A DNA stretch of 64,000 nucleotides from Dirofilaria immitis (Eukaryota > Nematoda > Chromadorea > Rhabditida > Onchocercidae): positions 2,170,001 to 2,234,000 of the forward strand of contig JAKNDB010000087.1 of the NCBI GenBank assembly GCA_024305405.1. Reading direction: 5' to 3'. The translations under genes and the position numbers were made by a program. Under the pieces are notes generated by a model. That model saw only the letters and a list, made by a program, of their open reading frames with translations, searched no databases and had not been told where the DNA came from. Positions 42,358-55,940 of the stretch are shown piece by piece (the first letter of the stretch is position 1; each line of letters opens with the position of its first letter).

Positions 42358-45300
42358 ATGGACCTGGGAGAGGGAATGTGCATGGTGTGTGGCGATCGTT
42401 CAGCTGGCAAACATTATGGTGTAATGGCATGTTACGGTTGCAAAGGTTTTTTCCGGCGAACCATTCGTTCCGGACAATCATACACCTGTCGTTTTATGCA
42501 AAAATGTTCAATTGATAAAGGTTAAAATTTTTATGAGTGAAATAAGCATAGAAATGATATAAAGCTGTAGTATTATTTATACATATTACTAATTGAGGTG
42601 CACCTATCTTTGTAGTAACTAATTTCATTTGATTATAATAAAATATGATTAAAATAAATTTTTTATCATTAATTCCATCATTTTTTCAGATCAGCGTAAT
42701 GCGTGTCGATTTTGCCGATTTCAACGATGTTTGGAAGTCGGCATGGAACCTGACGGTAATGTTTTTGTTTTGTATTATCTAATAATAATTATATATGAAA
42801 GGTATGATACTCACGTAGAGTGTAATGGTGAAGGTTGTCATGTATCGCATAGTGTTTGTTTTTTAAATTTTTCGGTAAAATCATGTGATATATTTAAATT
42901 TATTCCGAGCAGAATAATATTTACTTTAAAATACATTTTTATTCCAATATTAATGGAAAATCAATTTTTCCTATCAATTTCATTCCTAATTATTTATAAT
43001 CAAATGTGTTGTTTGTATGGGCATTATTAAAATAATAATTGTTCACTCTAAGATCCGTGATATTTGTTGCATCGTACAAAAAAAATAATTTAGATAATAT
43101 ATAACAGGAATGTTTAGTGTTATTTCATATTTGTTAGTGATAACTTTTTGATAGATGATTGATAGATAAATTTTTATTTTTGTCTTTCATATTTTAGCAA
43201 TTCGACCTGATCGTGATATTATCGGAAAACAGAAAACCCACGGCGAAAAAAGTTAAGACGTGAAGACAGTTTATTACCATCACCAGGAGCTGACTCGCAT
43301 TGGTGAGTTGTTTTTACCCAAATATTTATATTATCATTGTTATCAGACAGTATTATTAGCTAATCTAATAATAACAACGTATGAAACATGTGATATTTAC
43401 ATAATATGTTATGATGAAAGGATCATATTCCATAATAATGTTTATTTTTCAAATTGTTCACTTGGATCGTGTGATATATTTCAGTTTATTCTCGGCAAAA
43501 TAATAATTATTCTAAACTTTTATGCAAAATTAAGGGAAAATTAGTTCTTTTTTACGTCTCTATTCTTTTTCTTTCTCCTCTTTGACAGTTCAATTATATA
43601 GAATGCTATTTTTTTCTATTGAATCTCGTACACAAAGACGGTTATATGCTCTATTAAGTTGCAATTTTTGTTGCAAACAGCGTAAAGTAGACATAAGATA
43701 GATGCATTAATTTGACGATAGTCAAAAAGCATTGTTGTTCGATCTAGCAGTAGCACTAATTAATCTTAAGCGAAGCATTCAAAGTTTTATCGTCAGAATT
43801 GCAAAAAGATATTTTAGAATTTGAATTAAATTTTGTATTTCTGTTTCACTCCATAAGCGCGAATTTTAGTTCACAACAAGAAGATGCCTTACTTACCTAC
43901 CTCCTCGATACTGAGTTGCGAGCAATGAGCTCTATCAAGCGGCTTTCGGTAGCGACACCGATTGGAATTGCAAGGGTTAAAGCTGATCCAGATTTGGAAT
44001 TGAATGGAATTTTCCAAAATAAATATATTTTGGATAGTGATCGTTTCGATGTAAATTTCGTTGCAGAATTCTTATTTTAACCAGAGCAGATAGGAATAAT
44101 GATAAGATTAAGCAGTAATAATTGTCTTATGAACTTCGTATAAATCTAATTGAAGTAAGCAATTTCAGGAATATTTGCAGTTCTTTTGTATATGAAACCA
44201 CTGTGTAAGTATATTGATAGTATTGTGACAAGCACTATAAGATAATAAGTGACATAAAATGAGACACTAATACGGAATGTGAACTTTGTAGTGTTTATAA
44301 GTGTATATTTTTAAATTATGTTCACTTCTGCAGATGTGTTATGAAGCAGGTCGTACAGCGACAGTGGAACAGTTATCCCAAGCAGTACGACGATACATAG
44401 GTGCGGCAGTTGATTGGATTGATGCGTTGTTCTCACTCGTTAGTCTGAATGAATGCAATGAAAAAGTATGGATTCCGATAATTTATTATTCATTTTTTTA
44501 GAGAATTCAAAGTTTGCTTTAGGAATTTAGCCAAATTCGAACACTGCATTAATTCATCGATTAGGCCAACTCTTTTAATATACAGATTATGGCGTGCATT
44601 AAGTCTGTTGAGGAAAAATAATGTACTAAGTCTTTTATGTTTCAGTACTTTTTCAAGACATTGGAAAAAGTTCCTTATTCTATCTACTACTAGGACTAGC
44701 ATGCTGAGCAAGAGAATCATCACTAAAAAGTCCACATATAACAAGTTAAATTTCTAGATTTTATTTCATTTTGGGAAAAAGCATAAAAAGAATATAACTG
44801 ATGAAAAAAATTTGTAAATGAGGAACAAAAATTACTGTACAAAAATATGTATATGTAAAAACAGATAAATAAAAGAATATGTAGGTGTAAATTAGGAAAA
44901 TTATGAAAATAAATTTAAAGAAAATAGATGTGTGATAGAAATATGCAAATTTAAGAAACGATTTAAAAAATATACAAATTATAGATATGAAATATACAAA
45001 TTATAGATATCAAAAAAATGCAAAAAGTGAACTTATCCGCTATTTTCGAATTTATTTTGCAGGTTTTTGTGCTAAAAACTTATCTGCTATTTTCGAATTT
45101 ATTTTGCAGGTTTTTGTGCTAAAAAGTTCATTTGCTGCATTTTGTGCATTCACTCAAGCCGCTCGAACAGCACAAGCGACATCCGACCCAGATTTATTGT
45201 GCTTGTGCAATCGAACTGTAATTCCGCGACAAACACCTAGACATCTGCTTGAGAATAAGTGATGCTTTTTTTCATGAATTAGTTAAAGTTCATTGAAAAC

Positions 45301-47319
45301 AAGTGTTGTGAGTAAAACTTAGGAAGAAGAGAGTTAAAGAAAAAAACGAAACACTTTTTCTATTCTTTTCTTATTTTCTGCTATCTTTTTTATTAATTTT
45401 TAGTCTTAATAGGAAGTTTTCAAGACTAAGAGAAAGTTTTTGCAATTCTTTTTCAATTATCTAAAGCCAGTTGTCTAATAAATTGCCCTTAATGAAATTT
45501 CATCGTGAAATTCTAATCAGGCCAGAGAACGCGATGTAAATTTTTTGGAGCCTTTACTGGAGCAACTAATTAATTTAATAGAAAATGAAAAGAGTAATTG
45601 CATTCCATAAATGTGAACATAAACGTCTGTAGCAGATATCGTATGCCATAATGCATCAGTAGATTGTCAGGAGCAGCTGTTTCTTAGATAGAATGATTAT
45701 TTTTTCTGGAAAATTGCTTTTTGAAAAAGGGACTTTGCTAATGCTTCTAACTATATCTCCTTTGATAATAAATGTGAGGAAGAAAGAGGAATCGATGATT
45801 CAGTCTTTCAGAATTTAAATGATGAGTTATTGTGATTCAGTTTTGTGGTTTGATTGATTGTACATATTACGTTGTTTGAAGATTTATTGCTGTTTGCTCT
45901 AGGAAAAAATTATTAGATTTCAAATAATTGTTTGATATGCAGTAAGGATCATATTTTCTTAGGTGCAATGAGTTTATTCCATTAATAGAATCTTTACTAT
46001 ATCAATTACTATTGAATGTATTGTAATCCTAAAACATTGATTTATTACAGCTTTTTATCTAACAACATGACTGCACGAATATTGGATGAACTGACACAAC
46101 CTATACGGAAATTGTTACTCAATGAAGCTGAAATCGTCTCACTAACAGCGCTTGTTCTATTGGATGCTGGTAATTTTTTAAATTTGAAAAATTTGCAAAT
46201 ATAGACTATTAAGTATGGATTATTAAAGACTTTGTTAATGCTCGATGCACTACTTTACTATATCTGTTAACTATTTTCATAGTGTGATATTTCGATGTTA
46301 AAGTATTATTATATTTATATATATGATGTCTTATCATTCTTATGTGGTATAGTATTAAAGTTTGTTCCCTTTTGCCGATAGTATACTTGTTTCAGATGCA
46401 CCAGGTTTAAGTTTGGAAACATCGCAAACCTTAGGAGCACTACGAGATCGCGTTCAGCATGTTCTATTCCAGATGATACGTGATCGTGTGAATTCTGCCG
46501 AACAACCAATTTCGGCTGCTATATCGCGTTTTGGCAACATACTTTTGTTACTACCACCATTAGCAGTAAGGAAGTTTTTACAATATTAGTTAAAGAAAAG
46601 CAAAGAGTCCTAAATTTATAAATTTCAAGGGAATCACTTTTGACATCGAATTATGTATTCTGTAAAGATTGAACTTGTATATATTTTAATTTTCAACTGA
46701 TTTTATTAAATATTTCGAACAAATTGTTTTGTAGAAAATTTCCTCGATTTTGTGCGAAAATGTGCAGTTCGCTCGAATGTTTGGTTGTCAGATGATAGAT
46801 CCACTGTTGATTGAAATATTCGTGGATTCACCTGGTGAAGTAATCCCATCACCAACAGCTAAGGAGCGTGCTGATGTTTCTACGCAAACTTTCGTGCAAG
46901 CTTCACCAGAACAGGAGACATCATCAGCTAATATAGATGACTTAAGTTCCGTTCATTTAACCCCTCCACCAACTGCAAATTTATCAACATTGTCACCTTT
47001 GTCAATAACTAATCCTGGATCAGTGATGCATAGTCGTGTGCAGCAACAGCAAGTAATTTCCGATAGTGGAACATCACCAACACCTCATCAACCTCAACCG
47101 CAACGTGTTACCCCAATCATTGTACCGCCTGGACCCAATACCTCATACAATTTTTATTTCCCATACTCAGGACAGTTCTCAGTTTCAGGCACCTATCCAA
47201 GTCATACCCAACCACCATCTGCTTCGGCTACTGGTACTTATGTTTCACAAGCAGGAATATTTGATTCTTCTCATTCTGCTAATCCTGCTGATGTGACTAA
47301 TACTTTCCGTTATCTTTAA
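42358..47319 (+). CDS. Nuclear hormone receptor, HNF4-related nematode type
   Basis: A DNA-binding transcription factor. Exons: 42358-42520, 42690-42755, 43198-43302, 43870-44050, 44334-44465, 45110-45258, 46051-46169, 46396-46565, 46735-47319; 556 residues once one A is restored in the run at 43233-43236. The DNA-binding domain starts near residue 8 ([15 protein letters not shown]) with both C4 zinc fingers complete; the second finger reads [19 protein letters not shown]. The P-box is CYGCKG, not the CDGCKG of HNF4. An [11 protein letters not shown]-terminal extension follows. The ligand-binding domain spans exons 4-9, has a [13 protein letters not shown] helix 3-5 region, and ends with [10 protein letters not shown], a good AF-2 activation helix. 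A long Ser/Pro/Thr/Gln-rich tail follows. The start is the methionine nearest the first zinc cysteine; an open frame runs upstream. It resembles C. elegans NHR-31-type receptors from memory, not confirmed. Confidence 0.9.
42775..43555 (+). repeat. Related repeat copies in nuclear receptor introns 2 and 3
   Basis: About 42775-42975 and 43355-43555 share in the same order CTAATAATAA, a TATGAAA word, GTGATATATTT, TTTATTC(C/T)(C/G)(A/G)GCA..ATAAT and a GGAAAA end. Even their readings match loosely (SCDIFKFI and SCDIFQFI). They look like two diverged copies of one element or a duplicated intron segment. Confidence 0.55.
45031..45124 (+). repeat. 47-bp tandem duplication spanning a 3' splice site
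   Basis: Two adjacent 47-bp copies (45031-45077 and 45078-45124) differ by one base (CCGC versus CTGC). Each contains TTTATTTTGCAG followed by GTTTTTGTGCTAAAA, so exon 6 of the nuclear receptor has two identical acceptors. Using the first puts an in-frame stop shortly after; only the second gives the conserved frame. Confidence 0.9.
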
Positions 47320-50262
47320 AACTGAATGGTAACTATTTCAAGTGAAGCAGTTTGCCGGTAATATGGCAACTCTGGATTCGGTACTAATTGAATCGTTTGT
47401 TTTGAATATTAAAAATTTATTCTCTGTTGAACGTTCGAAAATCTTGTCATGTTTAGTTACCGCATTCGTTATTCTTGGAAAGGAGAATTTAATTATTGCT
47501 TTAACGGATCGGATTTAAATCATAATTTTGCAAAATAACTTTATTTCGACTTGAATAGAGTTATTTAGATTTTGTTGACTTCTTTATCTCTATTTTTTTT
47601 AATCTTGATATATTCAGTTTAATTCTTATAGCTTCATTTCCTAGTCTGTGGTTGATGGAGAAGGGATTAGGGATTAACTCCAGAAAAAAGAATACGTAAT
47701 ATTAAAACGATCAAAGTCATGTATTGAATTAGAAACCAGAAATTATGGTCAAAATAGTGATGGACTCACGTGAAGATATATTTGTGCTTAAATCTTTTGG
47801 ATTTTTTCAATTTCAAAAGATCTTTTAAATTTTATCATTTTGTTATTATAGCGCGGTAGATTTATCAGATTTCATAAATTCTTTTCATTTTAATAGTTTA
47901 AAAGAGTAATAAATAATTTATTTTGTTATTATAGCGCATAATATTTATGTGTCTATGTATGCATGTTTCTGATATTCCATACTTCTATTTCTTTATTTTA
48001 AAACTTTTACTTTATCGATTGGATTTAATCAGATTTACTTTTTAGCAAATATTGCTTTCTGTCCTTTCTCCACTCTTACACATGTCTCTTGGTATATACA
48101 GGTTTTGCAGTTAATCCGGTGATGATTTTTTTCTCGTTGTTCATGTTTATCGAGTTGTTATCATTAATAGTTGCTATCATTATCATTGCTTCATCACATT
48201 GATACTGGTCTAGATGAAATTTTGACAGCTAAATTAGCTGATTTATTCTGTACAAGTTAAAAAAAGTTAATCGAATAAGCAACATTTATCGCTTTTATTC
48301 GTCTCATCTTCTCTCCATTTCCGCTTTTCTACCTTAAATTTTTTTATTCCTACACTTTTATATGGTATTTCATGTAGTATTTGACTTTGTGTTGTTTTAA
48401 AAAAATTTCCCATTTAATGATTCGCCCAATGCGTGGTTTACTTTTTTTCTCTTTTTATTTTCAGCAAAAATATCTACCTCAATTTTTTTGTCGTTTCCAA
48501 TCAATTCATGTTAGTGAAATTAATTTTCATAATTGTTGTAGATGTGAAAATACATTTTGCTACCACTCAATTATTTGTATTTAATGTTTTTTTTCGATTA
48601 TTGTTGCCTTTACTTTAATTTTTTGTATTGTTTGAAAAGAAACTTTTGATCACAAAAATTTCCGAAACCGTCGATTCTTAAAAGAGCAGAAAATTCTGTT
48701 ATATTCTTTTTATTTTGATATATTTCGTATAGTGTGAAATATAAATGAAAAAGAACTGGTACTACTGACATTTTTGCAATCTCTACATATTATATCAATT
48801 GGCAAGAAGAAAAAAAGAAGAAAAGAGTTAAAGCATTGTCACTTCTTCCCGGTATCATTTGCCATCGTTATCTTCCAGGCGTGATACTGATAATGATGGT
48901 GATGATGATGATGATGATGATAGTAGTGATGATAGGGTATTGCAATCTTTAAAGAAACAGACATTTTCATTAATGTCTGCTTCATCATACGAAGAGCAAT
49001 AGCGTCATCTAAATGATGGAAAAGGGGAATGTAAAAATCGCATTATAAATGTTGAAAAAAAGTGTGTAGTAAAAAGTATGAGAAATTTTTAGAAACTTTC
49101 GTCAACTTCAGTTCTAAATGGTATATATATGATATCTATAGTTGGTTTAGGGGTTTTTCTCTGTTATTTTATTATCTTCTAATAAATTTTATCTGATATT
49201 TTCAGCAGGCTTTTCTCGATATCTCTATAATTTATTAATGAAGTTTATGTATATTTATTATTTGCTTTTATTCATAAAATGGATTCATAGGACATCCGGC
49301 TAGAACTCTATAATGCATATATCTCTGTCAGGATACTTCTTCATTATGGGATTCATAGAAATTTCTCCAATGTTTTACGATATAAATAACTCTATTAGTA
49401 TGCTTCTTCATTCATGTATGAAACCTGGATGTGAGATTCAGAGAACTTGCAAGAGGAGTTCTATGATGCAAATACCTCTATTAAGATAGTTGTAATCAGT
49501 AAAAATCATAATGAAAGAGGAATAAGAAATTATTGAGAAATGTATTAATCATAAGCGACAATAATTACAACCACAAATAGTTACTGAAGTAGTTATTGTG
49601 CGATATCTAGTTTTCAGAGACAAATAATAATCAAAAATCTATTCATCGAATCTCCGAGGAATTCTTTGACATAATCTTCCCTTTGCTGAATCTGACCTAG
49701 GTCAATGCCCGTGCCTCAATCTGATATGATCCTTCTAACATCAAAAAATCCCATCCGAATTTTGAATTACGAGGATCGCTCTGAAAAATAGTCATAAAAG
49801 GCATTCATTGCTAACGTCTTCTTTAATGATCGATAATTGCAGTAGTCTGGCTTAAGTTCAGGTTGTCTGCTGATCGAATCTGAGCTATTGAATTTCTTTC
49901 AAAGGTTTTTTAATATCTTTATTAAAATGCTAATTTTTTATTCCTAAAGGAAACTACAAAAAAATTTGAGTGACTTTTTCTAAGCGTTATCACGTGAACT
50001 GATCTGATTTGTCATCATCCTTTTAAAATATTGGATGAAGTTTGCATTGCCAAGTAGTTAGAGCAATATCTAATATGATAATATGAAAATTCGTGCTTAT
50101 CTAAAAATCTGATTACAATAATAACTACTAAGGATATTATCTTCGAGATTGCCGAAATGATGGATCGTAGTTTATTATCATTAGTTTTATAGAAATAGTT
50201 CAAGAATATATTGTACGGAAAAAAGTTTAATTATAAGATTTTCAAGAGACTAAAATTATACA
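47320..50262. other. Non-coding stretch between nuclear receptor and DNAJC16 genes
   Basis: No gene was recognised. A possible nuclear receptor poly(A) signal is at 47908-47913, implying a long 3'UTR. A GAT-rich run lies near 48890-48930. Near 49300-49480 a loose repeat of CTCTATAATGCATATATCTC / CTATGATGCAAATACCTC type occurs about 150 bases apart. The promoter and 5'UTR of the next gene must be at the right end; ACAG at 50260-50263 is a candidate acceptor. Confidence 0.55.
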
Positions 50263-50285
50263 GTGAATTATGATTTCTCAAGTTT

Positions 50286-53200
50286 ATGGGAAATTTACAG
50301 AGTTTATCGGAATTCAACGAAACGACCGATATTATGCAACAAAGACGAAGTGATATGAAGTATTTATTGCTATTTCTGATACTATCGTTGTGTTACATAG
50401 ATCGGTTATTTTCATCACAAATTGAAATTGAAGATCCCTATCAAGTCTTGGGTATTTCACGCAGAGCAACCATCGATGAAATCAAACGTGCATATAAGGC
50501 ATTGGTTAAAGAATGGTAAAGTTTTTTTCAGGTTTAATCGAACATTTCTTCTTCAAAGTGCAAATAATTCTTGAATTTGAACAGTAAGTAATAAATAAGT
50601 GGATGTTTCGATAGTTGATAAAAATGATTTGAAACATTACATATATAGTTATTTAAAATATTTGATGGACATTATGCATTTGTTATGGAGAATGATTTTA
50701 GGCATCCAGACAAGAACAAAAACCAAATGCGCATGAGAAATTCATGGCTATCACACGTGCTTACGAGGTTCAAGTTCATTGTTCATTTCAATTATTATCC
50801 ATAAAAAAAAAACGATGTCCTGAACGATATTCCAAAATATATAATCAGAAGTATAATCCGTTGCATGTATTTATTCGATAATTTCTATTTTCCAGATTCT
50901 CTCAGATCCATTGAAGAAGGAACGTTACGATAAATTTGGTTCATTTGACGATCCACCCTCTAGTCATACATATACACATCATCCATTTGATGATTTGGTA
51001 AATGTAATTGAAAATTGTTTATCAACTGTTGTTTGTTTATTTTCGACTTTATTTGGTAGCATTTTCTTAGTTTTTGAGTAATTTGATTGGAATTTGAAAG
51101 TCATTTTGCTTACATACGTATTTAATGATGAAGCAAAATTGACTATTTTGTCTACTGCTTGTCTATTTTCAGTTTTGTTTAGTAAACAAAGTTATATTTC
51201 GTAGAATGGTTTGTTGATCTTTAAAAAAATTTCTTGTCATTTGCAATTATGAATAGATCGTTAGTTAGTTGACTGATTAAGAACGGTCACTTAAAAAAGT
51301 GATCATTTTTTCATCTCAAATTTGAGCCAGTACCATTTTTATAACAACTGAATGTTACGAAATTAGATTTTGGAGAATTCGCGGCATAAAATGGATTGAT
51401 TTATTGTGCATAAAGCAAAATTGCGCAATAGAAATTCTGCTATGCAATTTTGCTTAACAATATAAAATAATCTTGCAGTAATTTACTTGTTTTCTTTTTT
51501 TGGTTGAACATCCAGACATTCTAATTTTGTTTCCAGTTTGACTTCGGTTTCGGTGGTTTCGATAATGGCAATTCGTTCTTCCAAAAACATCGTATCTCCA
51601 TGCGAACATTTTCGCATACATTGTTGAAACGCAGCTATTCTCAGCCAATAATAATATTTGCATATTCCGGTTACTGCCAGTTTTGCTTTTATTTGGAACC
51701 TATTTGGCAAAATATTGTGAACGATCTTGAACCACTTGGTTAGATTTCATTATTCATTTAATCACTATTTTTTTCTGAACGATCTTTTTTTTTATTTTTC
51801 TGAATGATTTTATTTTATTCTCTAGTCAGAGTTATTTAATTATGCGAAGGATTATTTTCCTTTCAATTATGTAAATGTGTGTCGAGTAGTAGTAGATAGT
51901 ATCCGTCTTGTATTCAAAAGGAGCAACTTTTCTCGACTAATAATGTTTTTGTTATCATGTTAAATAATTTAGTATTGCATGAAACTGTTAAGATTTTAAT
52001 GTTTAATAAAACTTAAGATTTTGTTTTTGCAGGCTATGGCATTGGTACAGTGAATGCAATTACTGATGGTAATTTAATGGAAAAAATGCGGATTTCGCGA
52101 CTACCATCTATTGTTGTAGTTGTCGAAGGACGAGTTGTTCATTATCGAGGCACAATGCAACGTAAGTATTCCATTTTTCTTATTTTTTTAAAAAAAATAT
52201 AATTTTCTTTGTGAAATCATGTTATAAATAATATTACTATTATTAATATATTACTGGTTATTTTGCAGCACTTTCCGCAAAGACTGTCCGTGTTTTTGCA
52301 CGTGATGTAATTCCAAATAGCTTCTTATTTAAAATTACAAATCATGATGGCTTGCGACGTTTTATTGATCAGTGGCAAACTTCAAACAGAGTACTTGCTT
52401 TTCATTTATTTATGCTTCTTTTAACTGCAAATCTGAAGTGGCGCATCAAACATATTTTAATAAGGAATGTTACAATCGCCGTATTGAACGCTGTGTTGTG
52501 GTACTTGTTTTTAGAATATTGAGAATTTTTTTTCAGCAATGAATAAAGAAACTTAGTAGTAAATCCATTTTGCTGAAAAATAGAACTCTTGTAGTTTTTA
52601 AATATCACAAAATTTTTTCTTCATTTTTTGGAAAATTTTTGCAGATTTCTGTCGTAATTTTGGGGACAAAGAGGATCCTCGAATTCGCTATATGCTTACT
52701 GCAATGAAATATGCAACTTTCGCACGATTTGCTTATGTTTACTTGAACGATCAGAGTACTGAAATTGTAAAAATGCGACAAGCTTTAGATATTAAGTGTT
52801 TCAAATGCGAAAATATTCTAATTTTTAACGATTTTCCTCAAGTAAGTTAGAATTCATGAAAATTTACTTGTCTTGTTTGACTAAAAGAAATTTAAGTATG
52901 AGTTACGTGATAGTAAAAGCTCAATTAATTTGCATTCTGAATAAAATAGTATCATGATATTGCAGGAAGGACCAGTTGCTCGCCTTTCAGTTAGCAATGG
53001 TCAACAATTTCATGTCGACACAATAGGAGAATTTATTGAACGAAATAAGCGTCTCATTTTACCACGAGTAAGAACTTGGCATGGAAATCTTTTTTGAAAG
53101 AATTATAATTAATAATCACTTTTTTAAAACAAATTCAAGACTATTTGCAAGTAGAATACTAGTTAAAGATTTTAGATTCAAAATGATAATGCTGTGTTTA

Positions 53201-55940
53201 TGCCATTTATGAAGATATTTTTATCGTTTATTGAATATTTTCAGCTTTCAAGCCAGTCTTATTTCGATGATCTTTGTCCGATCTCATCACGAGCCTTACG
53301 AAAACTTTGTGTGATCTTCATAACAGATTCGTCCAGTGATCTTTCACATATTACATCACTTCGCAGTTTTGTTCGCAATCATGAAAACAGTTTTAAGAAC
53401 GAAAGATTGTATTTTGCGTATGTTTATGCTAGCAAGCAAAAAGAATTTATTATGTCCTTCTTTGATCAGTTGTCGCAAAGTGAACGTTCCTCTTTACAGG
53501 TTAGTTGCTTTATGATAGTAGTTAATGCAAGTCTGCTATTTAATATGTTAAAATTTTAATATGTTAAAATTATTAAGCAGTGTAGATAGTCCACAAAAAT
53601 AATAAGGAACACTCGGTTCATCATCTATTCAGAAAACAGCAGAGGAAATAGATAAATATTAACTCTCATCTATTTATTTAAGCTGAGGAATAATTGCCTA
53701 TTTTCTTTCAATTAAAGGATGTGTATTTTTTTAAAATAAGTACCTTCAATATTTTGAAACTACTTTTGTAGGAAAAGAGACATAATTTGCTAATTCTTTG
53801 GCGTTATGATCAGAAGAAAGCTCGTTTTGCTTGGTTGAATGAGCACTGGTCCATAAAGAGAGCATTAATGAAAGTGATCTTCAGTTGGAACTAGAGACGT
53901 ACATAAAAGGAGTTAAGAAATTAGATTATCATGCAACTCTTAAATCATTGGTATATGTTTGTTTTTTTTTCGTTTGATTCCATTTTGTGATAAATCGGAA
54001 AGCCCAATTAAGCAGTAGTTTAAATATATTAAGATTACTTTATTACGACATTTTTACAAAATTTTTTTAGTTATGAAGTTTTTCTTACATCATGAAATCT
54101 TTTTGAAACTAATTCTCCTTTTTTCGGAAATCTCTTAAAATATAGCTAAATTTGACAATAAGAAGAACTTCTTCCTTTGTTGTAGTTAGATGAATATCAA
54201 CCATCATGGTTTACTCTCGTTTCGCGTGCTGCCGTACGAATGTTTGAAACTACGTGGTTTAGTCTGACTAAGGAAGAAACTTTGCCATTATTAAGCGCTA
54301 TAGGAACACTATTGATCATATTTTTTATCGGTTATGGATTAAGTTATGCAAATGTACTGGAAGAAAAATCTCGCAGTTATGTGTCACAGGTTTGTTGTTA
54401 CCTTTATTCAATTATAGTGTGAAATTCATAAAACATATGACAATATACAACTTTCTAAAGACAAGAAAAGATCTTTTATAGCTCGTTTACCAAAACTTCA
54501 TTGAGTGAAATTGATCTGCTTTGCCTCAAATTTTAGGATGCAAAAAGGAGAACAAACAGATTATTGATGATAATAATGAGCAATGGCATCCTGAAGATCC
54601 ACGTGTCGAACCTGGGAATGTTCAGTTACGAGCGCTCAGAAAACAACAAAGGTAAATTAATTTTGCAATTTTATCATTAAGAATAAGTGTTCCCGTCAGA
54701 TTTTTGGAATATTGTTTCCGTTTATTTCCACTAAAGCTATCAGTCATATTGGAATTCTTCAGGATCAGAAATTTAACATTCTTTTCTAGAATAATGCGCG
54801 AAATGGAACCAATGATGCACGAATTGAGAGCAGAAACATATTTTGGAATGATCAGACTGCTGAAACCTGGTTGCCGATCGATCGTAGTTCTTATTGATGA
54901 ACAATCAAAGAGCATTTTGTTACCGCAATTTGCCAAGCATGTTTGGCCGTTTAGAAAGTAAGGCGTGACTATGCACGGTTTTGGATATTCGTATTATTTT
55001 CTGCTCATTTATTCTATTATTTTGATAAATAAGTTTGAGCAATATAGTGGAAGCAATGATGAAATAACATGTCGTAACTTTTTAGCAATAAGACATTCTC
55101 ATTTGGCTATTTGATGGTGGAAAAAATCTTTCTTGGTTCCGCAAACTCTTGGAACATACACTACCAGCTGAAAATGGACAAACAGGTGAATCTCTAAAAA
55201 CTTCTTTTCTTTAGATTGCATTACATCGTTTTGTATTATAACTGCAATTGAGATTTTTTATTTTTAAAAACATCGCCATTTGTAAAAAAAATCGCATTAT
55301 GTATTTGTTTATATTGACGCAGATCGCTATTTTCCTTCTTTTCTAAAGCATTGAAATTTCAAGAAGAATTCGAAATTGCGAAATTGCAGAATTGAAACAA
55401 TGGTCGTAGCAATACTATAATTATTTGGTTTTTCAAGTTGGATTATTAAATATTTTTTTAGATGGATCATCAATGTATGAACGTTTGAAAAACATAAATC
55501 CTCGTAAGACGCTGGGAACGGTGCTTGTACTTTGTGGCTGGAAATTATATTTCAACATGTATCATCCGATGCACACATCACCTGGGAAAAAACATTTCCT
55601 AGGTTTCGATGATGATGGAAAAGATTATAGTAGCGAGGATTCCGATGTTGGCAAGGCATCTCGAGAAGAGGTTAAAATAAAACTAATAGTGCAATGTAAA
55701 ACATTTTATTTGTAATTCAAATATTTTTCAGCTTTCTTTAATGTTTTGGAATTTTGACATTATTTATTTTCTTAAAAATAAAGAATGAATTGTTGGTTAT
55801 TTACAGGTCCAAACTTTGCGTAAAGGAAAAATTTAAAATTGGAAGACGTATTAAATGGCCTTCCAAATTGGTTGGATCGTTTGGTGGAAGGGTCTATCAG
55901 ACGATATTATGTACCCGAGTGGCCTAATAATCTGCGATAA
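50286..55940 (+). CDS. DNAJC16: DNAJC16-like J-protein with thioredoxin domain
   Basis: A membrane J-protein of the secretory pathway that would recruit Hsp70. Sixteen exons: 50286-50515, 50702-50767, 50896-50997, 51537-51738, 52033-52161, 52269-52390, 52645-52841, 52966-53067, 53245-53499, 53772-53950, 54186-54389, 54537-54651, 54790-54957, 55086-55185, 55462-55670, 55807-55940. With six bases restored it is 839 residues; the human protein is about 780. Seen: a hydrophobic signal KYLLLFLILSLCYI, a J domain from DPYQVLGISRRA with HPDKNKN (HPD about 78-80), a thioredoxin fold with CQFC after IIIFAYSGY, further thioredoxin-like repeats, one transmembrane helix (TLLIIFFIGYGLSY) and the family's C-terminal end WLDRLVEGSIRRYYVPEWP. 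The methionine at 50355 directly before the signal may be the true start (816 residues). Breaks are at 50723, 52662-52670, 53851, 54542, 55121 and 55827; I read them as sequence errors. C. elegans dnj-8 is the likely counterpart. Confidence 0.88.

Noticed and set aside
42731..43544. Two similar open frames in receptor introns as coding exons
   Set aside because: They include intron donors and do not fit the receptor frame; the likeness is due to repeated intron DNA.
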